From NCBI RefSeq assembly GCF_000524195.1, contig NW_020170457.1, positions 65,686-129,685 on the forward strand: 64,000 bases of DNA, read 5' to 3'. Every line of letters starts with the position of its first letter. Position 1 is the first letter of the stretch. The DNA comes from Echinococcus granulosus (Eukaryota > Platyhelminthes > Cestoda > Cyclophyllidea > Taeniidae). The position numbers and the translations under genes were made by a program. Below, piece by piece: positions 36,201-47,300 of this stretch. A model generated the notes under the pieces. That model ran no database searches. It was given only the letters and a program-made list of their open reading frames with translations, and had not been told where the DNA came from.

Positions 36201-37636
36201 GAGGTGGCAAGCCTGTCACTCGGTGCATTAAAAGAGGTAATTTTTGAAAGGTGTCCCTTTTGTTGTTTGAATTTATAGCAATACTGTTTGATCCTGCCAC
36301 TGGTCATGCTTGACACTTTGGCTACACTAGGAAATCGCAGACGAAAGTTGAACACTCATGTTTGAATACATTAGTGTTCTACCATGACACCAGTTGTCAG
36401 CGGTTAGTCCGACTGCGGCTCGAAAACTGACATTCATAATTACCTTTCGCTTGACAAGAAAATCCCACATCCCCTTTTAATTGTTTTAAGGTCAAACAAT
36501 GTCCTCGTGATACACGTCTTGGTGCGGTTAGTACTGAATTGGAAAAGCATTTTTTGAGGATTATGGCTTCATATCTTTTTCCATGATTGCGCTAGAGTTG
36601 ATGGATGATGCGTTTGGAAGTGGTCACGCAGTCAAGCAGACCTTATTTCACGTGGGGTCCCGTGAAAACGGCCATCGTTTAATAGCACGAGAGATGAAGC
36701 CGCATCCCGGATGGAGATTGTGGCTCAACGCGCGGTTAAGGTCACGCCGTAGCCATCGGGTCAATTTTAGGCATGATATCAGGTCTACGTATGGTTTTGA
36801 AAGAGGCTTTGTCAGATGACAAATTCTGTTCAGTCAAATATCCCGTGCAATGGAGATCGTTCGGATTTTATCTGTTCAAGTTATTCTTACAGGAAGTTTT
36901 CCATTTGTGAGCTTCAAAGATAGCAGGCAAAGGTGGTGAGAGTGCGTGGATGTGTAGGAAACAGTGTCGCTGTGGTGATTAACGGAGCTCCTTATGAACA
37001 GGAGACTCCAAGTAGGGTAGTGCAGTATTGAAACGCTCTGCTGCTTAGCAGTTGAGCATTTGAATGCCAGGGACGTTTGGTCGCACGTTCCATAGGTAAG
37101 ATCCTGTCAGCGGTAGCTCCATTTCCAACTCAGAGCAAATGGGCTGGTATTCAGGCTGTCAAATGCTGGAAATCAAGGAAATCATTCGATCTGACGCCTT
37201 AAATAACAGAACAGGAACTTGAAGGAGCCTGGCGCCAAGCCTCCGGCGACATTCTATCAGAATTGCTTTCTCTCTTTACAGCAGTGCCAGTCTCTACCTT
37301 CATCCCCCTTCCCATATAATTCCTTTGGTTGCGGCCACCTCCTCGATGGCAGGCATTGTGGCGACGTATCCTGTGGCTCTGATCCGAGCCAAAATGCAGG
37401 CAACTTTCTACTACAGCTCCAAGCCGTCCACTTCTCAGCACACAGGCATAGTCACCCAGCATCCTGTCACTGTGCCCTCCCTGTTGCGAGCAATCTGGCA
37501 TGACGATGGCTTAATCGGCTTCTACCGGGGACTGGGAACCAATCTTGTCAAGGTGTTGCCTGCCACGGCTATCTCTATGCTCACCTACGAGACTATTCGT
37601 CGGGAGGTAAATTTGGGTCCCATGGGCTCCGGCTGA
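33270..37636 (+). CDS. SCaMC: Calcium-binding mitochondrial ATP-Mg/Pi carrier (SCaMC)
   Basis: Exons are 33270-33443, 33493-33819, 33900-34370, 35320-35487, 35560-35636 and 37282-37636, all in frame, 523 residues. The N-terminal half is an EF-hand domain. The first loop (DLDKDGLISKED) looks able to bind calcium; the second (GVGPNGHV) and third (DRNMQGKV) lack the usual acidic positions; the fourth (DKNNNDCIEYEE) is partly conserved. The C-terminal half is a three-repeat mitochondrial carrier with signatures APIDRLK, YPVEVLKTR and YPVALIRAK, each followed by the usual G/RG-containing helices. Family members (SLC25A23/24/25) exchange ATP-Mg for phosphate across the inner mitochondrial membrane when cytosolic calcium rises. 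The third repeat has an enlarged loop (near KPSTSQHTG). The chosen ATG is the first that precedes EF-hand 1; the ORF is open upstream to 33237, so a further 5' exon is possible. Confidence 0.94.
34371..35319 (+). other. Intron 3 of the SCaMC gene
   Basis: A 949-nt GT-AG intron that cuts the second carrier signature after YPVE. Nothing else is supported inside it. Confidence 0.7.
35637..37281 (+). other. Intron 5 of the SCaMC gene
   Basis: A 1645-nt GT-AG intron between the second and third carrier repeats. It contains short open frames with no similarity or splice support. Confidence 0.7.
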
Positions 37637-40600
37637 AGTCTCCGTCTCACTATCATCCCTGTGTACAGAAATCAGATTGTACTTTCTCTACTACTATCGG
37701 TAAAAAAGGAGGAAAAATTTGTTGTGCTACCTTTTTTTCTGATTTTTTTTTCCTCTAATTGTCCGGTTGAGGAGGTAGCACTGGAGTAATCCCCTCTCCC
37801 AACTTTGCGAGTTTACTGTTTTTGTGATGGCTTGAGGTGCCAGGCGGGATATAGCGGATTCCATCTTTGTAGCACTTTCGCATCTACTTAAGTGCTCTGG
37901 TGTGATTTAAGTTGGTTGTAGTTTTTTTAGTAAAAACGGTTCCCAGTGTGGTGCCTCTCTGTTACACAACCATTGCTGAGGGTGTGCCATTGCGGAACAG
38001 CTGTACTGTTTACGCAGCGGTGTGGTTGGACGACAAAGGACATGACAATGAGGTGGCTATAAAACCCCTGAGAGAGTGGAGAAGTGCGCACCTTGTTGGT
38101 TTACCATTTGAATGTCTATCCTGTGGACAACTTATTTGAGGCGGTAAGATAGAAGGGGACGTAGGGGGAATTTGCGTTGCTGGATGAGGGCCACTTCTCT
38201 ATGCAGTGGGGAACCCTCCCATCTCTGTAACAATGGCTATGTCCACGAGGGGGGATACCATATCTCCGGACTGTGGCATATATGACTGCAATAAAAGGCG
38301 GACAGTGGACACCTACCTTAGGCCAATGTTTGACCAGCTGACCTCTGATTTCGTTATGATTGGCGTAAGTTGGCATATAGAGAGAGGATCCCAGTGATGG
38401 CAATCGCACATAGCCTCTCTCTAGCCTTCTCTGCAGCGAGTCATCAATCTCCTGCGTTTACGAATGGTTTATCTTTTTTTTATTTTGTGAGAGCCAGGAA
38501 CAAGGGTGATGCAGTCAATTTTATGAATAAGAGTAAGGTAGCAGGGTTGACGTAAGGTGTTACGTCCGGTGGAGTTCGATGGAGTCACTGCAATCTTGTC
38601 TCTCCCCTGTATTGATAAAAGTGTATTTAAAAAGTCCCACTTGGGGTTTTACAAAATTTTACACTGAGCTTGCCTGTCGGAGAGCAGAACGATTCGCCGT
38701 CACAGTATGAAGGCTTCTGAAACCCCGACTAGTGCTCACTAAAATGATGACAGCCCCTAAAGTGTAGACGCGGATCAAGAGGGTTCTGGGTATATCGTCG
38801 CAGGATCCAGCTTTGACTTGGATCACAAATATGGCTGGTTAATATTGTGATCTTTTAAATTTAATTTCGCTGGAAAATGATCAGGCAACAAAAGATCACG
38901 AGATGACCTCAGCTACCGTGCTATCATTTCGACTATCTAATTATATGTGTGGGGTAAGTAATTACGCAGGCCTCGTAAATACGGGCGACATCACTTCATT
39001 TACTATTTGTTTAAATAACAGTTTTATGACAAAAGTTACTAAGCTCGAAAACCAGTAAATCTCTACTCATTGATTGGAAAATGGCACCATTCTACCCTAA
39101 AAATATTTGCCCATTTTGACGCGGAGTAACACGCTTCTTTGACGTCTAAACAACTTGTCCCTGAGATGTAGCCCTTTGTGTTTATGTACGCCATGTAGCG
39201 ATTTTGCTACGTACTTAACCAATTTTAAAGACTTTGATATAACCCAATCAGCTCGGAGGTGTATCCGCCAATCAGATCACCGAACTCCCATCCCCGACCA
39301 ATCAGAGAGCAGTGATGAAATGCATGTTTAATCGGCAAGCCCTATAAGGTGATAGAATTTAAATTGTAAGTCAACTTTTTATTTGGGGTCAGTCTACTCG
39401 ACCTTAAGTGAGGTACCATCCTTGCTAGCATTACTGGATGGAAGAAACATGTAAAGGTGTGTGCAAGGCATTTGTCATTTTTAGCTGGCACAGTTTCACA
39501 CTGGTGGGTTGGAAGTTGGCAACATCAGTCACGACTAACCCTGTATTCAGATGTGTGGGGGCGTCTTTCGTCATGCTGGTGTAGAACCACCTCAATGTCA
39601 TGACATTAAGCGGAAAGGATTGTGTTTTGTTCCTTTACTAGAAATGCAAACTATTTACCTTAAAGATGAGGGCATGACATGCATTTACTGTTCACGCATT
39701 ATCTTCCTGATAATTGTCGTGTAACGGAGCTGTCGTCTTCAATTACTCCCTCGGTAATGCGTAAGCTATAGGGACCATCTTGGCAAAATGTACATATGGC
39801 TACGACTAAAATTTTCCAGCCTTTCTGTAGGCAGTCCTTAAACTGTCTTCAATTGTACCATCGTGCAAAATGTCTTTCGAGCCGGCTCGAGACGGTGGAT
39901 AAGAAGTAGCGGGAAGTGAATGGTGCTGATTCATAGACACATCCACTTTCGGTAATCACTCCTATCACGAGAACTCGAGATCACATTCATTAGCATCCAG
40001 GATTCTTTGGAAGTGGCAAAAGCATGCACGACGTCTGCCGGAAGTGAACAATCCGAGGCAGATTTTAGTGACCCCACCAGAGACTTTGCGAGAGACAGTA
40101 CGCTTTGAAATTATTGGCTCCCTACTAACAACGGAGGGAGAGAATGAATATATATGTAATGTTATACTGCTTCATAAGAGTTGCCGAAGTTCAGTCTCGT
40201 AGATTCACACTGCTATAACCGCAGCTTCTTTACTCTTTAATACCCGGACCAGTCACTCCGGGATCTTTGGAATTGGGCGTAAAGGAAAAGGTTATAAAGC
40301 ACTGAGTAGACTATTCATAAAGTATGGGATACTTTTGAAGAATCCCAAGGCAAGCACGGCACCTGGTTATCCTCAGTGCAATGTAACTGTCAGTATAAAA
40401 AGTAGCACATTAGTTGGACTACTAGGGACAGTTCCTAAGGTACTCGAATCACAGGTAAAGAATTGATGCCTAGGCTTACGCTTTCATGCTTTTAGAGGGC
40501 AAGGCGATACATTCCTTCCGTAATAAAGGCAAAAAACTGATATTTTCCCAGAAGACAAACAAACTGTTGAGTTCCACTGCTTTGGGATACGCAGTACGAT

Positions 40601-41642
40601 TAAAATTCCCAAACTGATATCTGAAAGTAGAAGTCCACTCCTTCGGGGAACAAAGCTATTGTGATTAACCTCTCTAGGAGGTCTAGTTGGGATTGCCAGA
40701 CATTTTCCATCACTTGAAGTGCATTGATGATTCGAATACTCTTGATGCAAAAGGGGTATTTCAGTGATGAATTATTTGGCCTGCAACGTTCAGACCCTCT
40801 CACAACCAACTACAGCGCGGTCGAGTATAATGGGTTTCTCTAAAGGTATGCCGTAGGTTTGATACAAAACCAAAACCCACAGAAGTGATGATCGGGTAAA
40901 ACAATGAACTACATAATGTAATAGGTTGGTTGTTTAACTCTCGGTTTTGGTGAAGTGCCACTTTTTACTTGGCCATTGTACCACGTCAGGTAGGCTGACT
41001 CTCGAGCCATAGCAGTAACTCAAATATATCCTCTAAGTTGAATATATGCGTTCTGCTTAAGTATTGTGTCCTCTTTAGTCATCAGGGAAGTCTCGAAACG
41101 CTACGGTAATGCACATTGTTTTTAATACACCCTTCTGCCTTATATACCTACAGGTTAGGCGAACCTCACCAATTAGTTAGTATCGAATATAACACATGAG
41201 GAGACAAGCTCAGGTTCCCCATGAGGCAGTACTGATGTTAGGCTTCAAAATCCGAGGTTAACGAGAGGAAAAATTGTTTACAATAATGCAAGATAATAGA
41301 TTATATTTGTTGTTCATGTTTGGCACACCGAATACTTGAAATAAATACTGTTGCTTACTCAAAGACTAGCACCTAGTTTACACAAATTAGAGAGAAGAAG
41401 CTTCTTTGGTAGAAATCGAAATGATGCACCACGGTTTAAATTCATTAAATTTCTGTAAAGCTGAAGTGCAAAGGCTTGATACACACACACTCAAAGTCAT
41501 ATTTTATGCTTTAAGGAAAAAACTGCATGCAAATCTCTTGAAAACTAAATAAACACAGAGCCCACTCATATGAGACTTGGCTGCGTTATAATGAACTACT
41601 ACCCTTCCCCCCTAATTAAATGGCCATTTGTGATCTTTCGGA
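37637..41642. other. Four-kilobase intergenic region
   Basis: This lies between SCaMC and MVB12, both on the plus strand. I found no ORF, RNA gene or repeat that I can support. The 3' untranslated region of SCaMC and the promoter of MVB12 must be in it; no AATAAA occurs in the first few hundred bases. Confidence 0.45.
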
Positions 41643-43418
41643 ATGGTGGATCCGATAACTAGTATTGGGATTGTTACATCACTTTCAAAAGTTCCCAGCC
41701 ACTATGTAGCGGTAAATCAGCTGCATATTTTTTGCATTCCAATATTTTGATAATCTTGATGTAATCTCACACTTATGTAGTACAAGCACTATTGGTAACT
41801 TTCGATTTGCATTCACTTTAGATAAAATGGACCAAAGACACCCATGAAGAAGCTGATTTAGGGAAAGAAAATATTTTGCGCAAGTCTTCTCGCTTCCTGG
41901 TCTTGGAGAAGAGGCCATGTAGCGTGAGTTCTCCTCACGACGTTCTTGTGGAACTAGCTATCGTTGCGAACAAGGATGCTGTTCCCCCTAACTTCACCTT
42001 AATTGATAGAACGCTGGACACACGTAAGCCTTTTTTACTAATGCAGGCTTGATATGTTTATTTCCGGTCCTTGTGCGTCATATAAAGGCGTTCTTTTTCA
42101 CTTTAGGTGAAAGGTGCTTCAAGGGGAAGTATTTGTGTGCTAAATATGATGCGTGGAAGCCAAGCATGACCGCTATAACGGACGTTGTTGTTTTTAAAAA
42201 TCCAAGGGATGCACTTAAGGGGCATACTCTGGTCGGGTGAGTTTTAACTTCGGTCTATTTAATCCCACGAATCCCAATTCTTTCACCTAGTATTTTTGTT
42301 TTCAGTGAGTTATCGGAACAGCGCGTCTTGGCATGTGTCCTGTCCGCCCTTGGAAACAGCCCCACTTCTAAAAAGAAGGCACCAGTGCTTCCATCTGAGG
42401 TGCCACGGAAACCAGTTATATACAATCGTGGGTTTAGCTTTTTCTTTCCCACCTATTCATGTATTTATCATTATGTTAGCCGCCCCTGTGCTATACGCTT
42501 GTTCTTTTTATCACTCCTATCGGCTCTTAGCTTCCACTCATGGATATTTATGCTGTGCCAAAGCGTTGCTAAGACTTCGATCACTGCTGAGTGGGCTAGT
42601 ACTTGGTGTGAAATCTAGTTGTGACGTTTGTGCCCATTAACAAAGCACTTGATTTGAATGCGCTTTAGTTGCGAATCGGGGAAATGACCGTCGGTTTCCT
42701 GCTTTCATTTGTGTCCATATTTAAACCAGTTCTACTTAATACGACCCGCTGACCGCAGGAAGTGCCAATTTTTTAGTTTCCTTTCCTATTGCAGATAAAT
42801 GCTAGATCATTTTCCTTAAGCTTGTTCCTCTTCTCCAGTGTTTAAGTGATCGCTGTTTGTTAGTTTCCACTTAATTATGAAATTCCCTCATATTTTGGCC
42901 GATATTTGCTTGCAAAACCCTAAGGCGGAGAGAGGGGATTAAGGGCACTTTTACGTTGGCGTCACATGTAGTTTCTTCATCTTGGCATTTGAATCTGATG
43001 GCGTTGATATTAAAAGATAAAATAAATAATTGAAAACTCTTAGGTCAGCACTCAGATTTGTTGCGTTGAGTGCGCGCTATGAGTGTTGAATTGTTCATAC
43101 ATGGTTTCAGCAATGAGTGGTGTTCCCTTTGAACTCACAAGAGACTGTCGAGTTGGCGATTCAGATGACATTGTGAGTTTGCTTTTTATTACGATTACTC
43201 TTTTGCCTTGTTTCAACGTTCTGCCAATTCCCCTCTCGTTCCTTCGCAGATGAGTCGTTATTCAGTCCACCCAAAGTCGCGCGAGGCTATAGAAGATCAG
43301 GTACGCTTGGGGGAAGTGTTTCTAGTCCATGCACAGCTGACTTTGACTGAAAGATGCCTTTATTTATCTGTAGTATTTCTTCGATTTTTCCCTGGAAAGG
43401 ACTCTGAAGGCCTCCTGA
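41643..43418 (+). CDS. MVB12: Multivesicular body subunit 12 (ESCRT-I)
   Basis: Seven exons: 41643-41711, 41822-42023, 42107-42236, 42306-42427, 43111-43172, 43250-43300 and 43374-43418. Phases close exactly and give 226 residues (human MVB12A 273). Exons 1-4 encode the MABP domain: PITSIGIV opens it, VELAIVANKDAVPPNF matches the human VADIQIVVDKSPLPLGF strand pair, and GKYLCAKYD follows. Exons 5-7 encode the UMA motif: MSGVPFEL (human MDGVPFTL), then SREAIEDQYFFDFSLE (human SLADIEEEYNYGFVVE), ending 4 codons before the stop. MVB12 is the fourth subunit of ESCRT-I. It stabilises the TSG101-VPS28-VPS37 complex through the UMA motif and contacts membranes through MABP during cargo sorting into multivesicular bodies. 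The short linker and abrupt end leave essentially the two functional domains. The ATG sits directly before the first MABP strand. Confidence 0.9.
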
Positions 43419-44351
43419 AGAAGATTGCCGTTGATGTGGACTACAATATCCGCTCACGCATCCTTAACTTACTTTCTATTGATACTTATTTTGTCTTGAA
43501 AATTATGAGCTTGGCTGCACCCGTTTCGAATGTCTGCGGTAGCCCAGCGAGCTGGGGGGGGGGGTGGGCCAGGATGTTGGTGTGCGTATTGCTCCCCCAC
43601 TGGGGGCCTGAGGCAGAGCGCTTTGGAGCCATAATAAGTCTGATGGGGTTAGGGATTTCCTTCCGAAAACAAAGGAAGTGTGAGTGAGAAGGCATAAGTA
43701 ATGCACTGTACGAGTACAGCATTAAAAGAAGTCACAAATGGGGCATGTAGAATAAATCAGACCTAAAATGTGTTTTGAGGTAAAATAGTGGAGTTGTCTT
43801 TATTGTAACAACCTTTAGGGACCTATATATGGTTGGTGGGTAAATACTCATTCGTGCTTAAAATGTGTGAATTGTTTTAGCTTATAAAGCTTTGTGCGCC
43901 GAGCTTGTATAGCTACTTTGAAAGGCTTGGGGGCTTAGGTACTGATGATGCAAGTTGGTTTAAGCAGTCTCTTTGAGATATCTCATATTATCTCAATTTT
44001 TGGGTCGCTTCATAACCTTAAAAGCATGCTCCTACTAATTTTCCTTGCCTGAAGTTTTGATTCCCTGAATAAATGTGCTTTCTTAGTATACTGTTTTCTA
44101 CCCCAAACTAAGATGCTGTGCAAATCTATTGTGTGGGAAATCAAATGTAGTTAAGTGTTTTTATTCCAAAAAAAGTTTGCTCACAGGTATTTCCTCTTCA
44201 ACAGCACGTCGGAATATTGAATGGACGTTTGGGATGGGGTATGTCTCTTGCTATTTATTCCTACACAACCTAAAACAGTTGGAAATGTCTGTCTCTATTC
44301 CAAAAGGTGGAACAAGTTATTTGCAAACTTATCCCGCACTTTCTTTTGCAG
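43419..44351 (+). other. MVB12 3' region and unresolved DAXX 5' end
   Basis: This holds an 11-base G run at 43554-43564, the possible MVB12 poly(A) signal, and the expected but unidentified first exon or exons of DAXX. A candidate acceptor follows ctcacag near 44187, and the ORF frame is open from 44307 into the first certain DAXX exon. I could not find a start codon with good support. Confidence 0.4.
43751..43756 (+). promoter_or_regulatory. Possible polyadenylation signal of MVB12
   Basis: AATAAA 333 nt beyond the MVB12 stop codon and about 0.6 kb before the first recognised DAXX exon. A second one occurs near 44068. Confidence 0.4.
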
Positions 44352-47300
44352 TTTATAGACCAACTACGCCCCCTCTTACGAAGGAATGACAAAGCAGTTA
44401 TCAGGAAACTGACGCGAAAATTCTTTGCTACCTCCTTGGAATTCCAAAGCAGTGTTCACACTGTAGAGTTATTAAAACGCTACATTGACCGCATCCGTGC
44501 CTCTCCTTTCCAGATCTACATAATTCTTCTAGAATTGAAACGGAAATTTGCAAACAATGAGTCTTTCACAAACGAAGTGTGTTCCTTGCTCCCCTTTTTA
44601 GGCCACTATGCTTGTTATTTAATGCAGTTTCTCATACTCTCTTGGATGTGTTTTTCCCTGCATTCAACGATTGCACGCTTCTCTTCACATTTGCCAAATT
44701 TTTTTGTAGAATTGTTTACAGACCGATAGAGGGCGCTACTATTTCAGGGTTCGTTAACTTATTCATCGATTAATTGATGCTATTGATTAAAATTTTGCTT
44801 CTTTAGTTATTTTACTATTTTATCCGGTAGATTCTGTTTCTATCGTTGATAAATAAGGGTGCCATCAACTTAAAATATTTAAAAAAGCCTCATTAATAAA
44901 TAACATTTTGCATAAAGACAGCCGAAAGCTTATGATTAAGGACGCTGCCGATCTTAGTGGCACTTTTCATGTTGGCTATGAAGCTACTTTTTTGTCTTTA
45001 TTTATAGTTCCTGATTCAACTGCTTGTGAACGTTGCATGTGCATATTTTAAGAGAACAATCCATTGTCATAGAAGTCGTATGCATAGCAAAAGTCCACAA
45101 TGCGAAAAGCTTAGGCTTATCTTAGCCAAAGTCGGAGAGGTGTCAATCATGGAAACTTTCACCCGTCTACTGGGTTGCAGAAACGGATGGATCTTGTCAA
45201 GACATCCAAGACCTTCTTTGAATAGTTCTAACCTCATATATTTTCTTTAATGTGATACTGACGGTTGCGTCATCGAAGTGATTAATTCAGACTAGGATTA
45301 TCCTGCACCTATTTTATAACAAAGTGCTTCCAGAGACACGAATTGGTGCAACCGATTGTCACGTACGTGATGCTGGTCGTGAACGTGTTTATCCCATAAA
45401 AACCGTACTTTACCGTCCTGAAGCACCTCTTGGACATGAAGAATCTATTGGCAACGTAAAAAATCTCTATAGCCTAATCTGGTGGCTTCGTTTTCATCGC
45501 CAGAAATCCCCACCGCTTTCGGATACTATTGATCTCTCAGTAAGTTCGCAAGATATCCCGAAACGAAGAGTGAATTTCATCACTTTGACTGAGCCAAACC
45601 CATCGGATCCGATCCGTCACCGGTGCTCAGAGAAGACTAGACCTTCAGAAATTATCACGCATGGAAAGCCAAAACGCCCACGTATTGACGAATTGGGGAC
45701 TCCTCTTGATGAGTCAGCGGAGGCCTCCACCATTCCAAAACCGAAGTTGGTTAATTCGAGTGAGTTATGAGTAAATGAGCGATTAATCGCCATTTTTCTG
45801 CAAAAAATGATACACTCACTCCTAAAGGAGAGCATCGTCATTTTCTAATCTTGTTACAAAGCCTCTTGAATCGGTAAAAAAGCATGGTTTATAGTAGATC
45901 ATTCTTAGCCCTATCCGATGCTAGGGTGAATGTAAGGACTACTTATTCACCCTCCTTACTAAGCCCTGAAATCGCTCAAAATGACAAATATCAGCTAAAC
46001 TTTGGGAAGGTATGCCGTTAAAATGACTTCTAACACTTTTATATTCAACACGGTTGTAAGGGGGGATAGCTTATTACTTGTGTAGCATTATTTTATTATT
46101 ACAAAACATTTTTACGCATTTAACCGTACAGTATTGGTAAGGTAATCAAACCCCGTCATTTTGTTAGTTCACTGCCACTGATTCTGTTTGGAATTTCTGT
46201 GCCATCTCGGTTTTATTTTTTTTTCTGTCCTCTGTGTTATTAACCATTATAGACGGAAAGAGGGGGCCACTAACACAGCGGGAAATGGAATCTCCCTCGC
46301 CATCGTCTCATCTCAAATTGCAAATTTTACAACGTCGGATGGAGGTGTAGTGATTGTCTCCTTTTTTTAGGAAGGGGTTCTGTTGACAATCAAACTGAGC
46401 TGGGGCTTAGTGATTTATACAATGAAAAGGCTATACAAATTTACCGTTACAAAAGCCGTTGTTACATCTCTAAAATAGCCCTTCACTGTGTTTACACATC
46501 TTTCCCCACCGTTTCACTGCCACTCACAGAGTAGCCTCCGTACAAAGGCCTGTTAGTACGACAGAATAGACTCATTCTACGATAGTTTGTTCCATTTCAT
46601 CGCCACGGCTGTCTTTGTATCCAGTGTGCGTTCAACTTTCGTTGTTGACATCAATCAAGCGTCAGCGATGCGGAGGTCGTTTCATGCGTTCAAAAGACGT
46701 TTGCTAACATAACGTAAGTGTAGTTGTGCTGTGTGCTTGGAATCAAAATCAACACAATCGAGATCATCGCCGACATTCGCAGGCAACACCGCATTTAAAC
46801 TTTCTTACCACTTTGTTAAACCTCATTGAGGGCGAACTAGCTATCTCTGCGAGTAGACATCCATGGGATCGGATTTTACGCATACGTCGTTCACAAGCGC
46901 CCTCTTTCCTCACCACGCGCTATTGTGTGTGCGCATTCACCATCACTTTCGTCCACCATATCGTTTGAGGTTATGTAGACTAGACTATCTTATGACTTGT
47001 GTTTTGTCTCAAATTATGCCGTAGAACAGGATTGCCAGTTGCTATTGCCTATGGTGCCACCATGGCAGCGTTACTTCCTATTGTATAGGTGCAGCACTTT
47101 AAAATCCATATTTTGCTTCAACTTACACAGAATTTTTATCATTTGAGTCTGACTTTCCTTGTGTTCCTGACTATTATTAGGTGAATGAAATTACAAATTA
47201 GTTGAATCCGCCGACAGTGGAAGTGTAGTCGTCTGGTGTGAGTGTGGCTTAGTGGGTGAAGGCCTGGTAAATTCCGTTTTATTTGATAGCTTTAATCTAA

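Noticed and set aside
43554..43564. Run of eleven G as a G-quadruplex or pause site
   Set aside because: A single G run without three neighbours is only a homopolymer; position in the MVB12 3' region is suggestive but not evidence.
43434..43687. Open frame overlapping the end of MVB12 (VFLRFFPGKDSEGLL start)
   Set aside because: It is a shifted frame of the last MVB12 exon; the UMA core YFFDFSLE is read in the other frame with a proper acceptor and stop.
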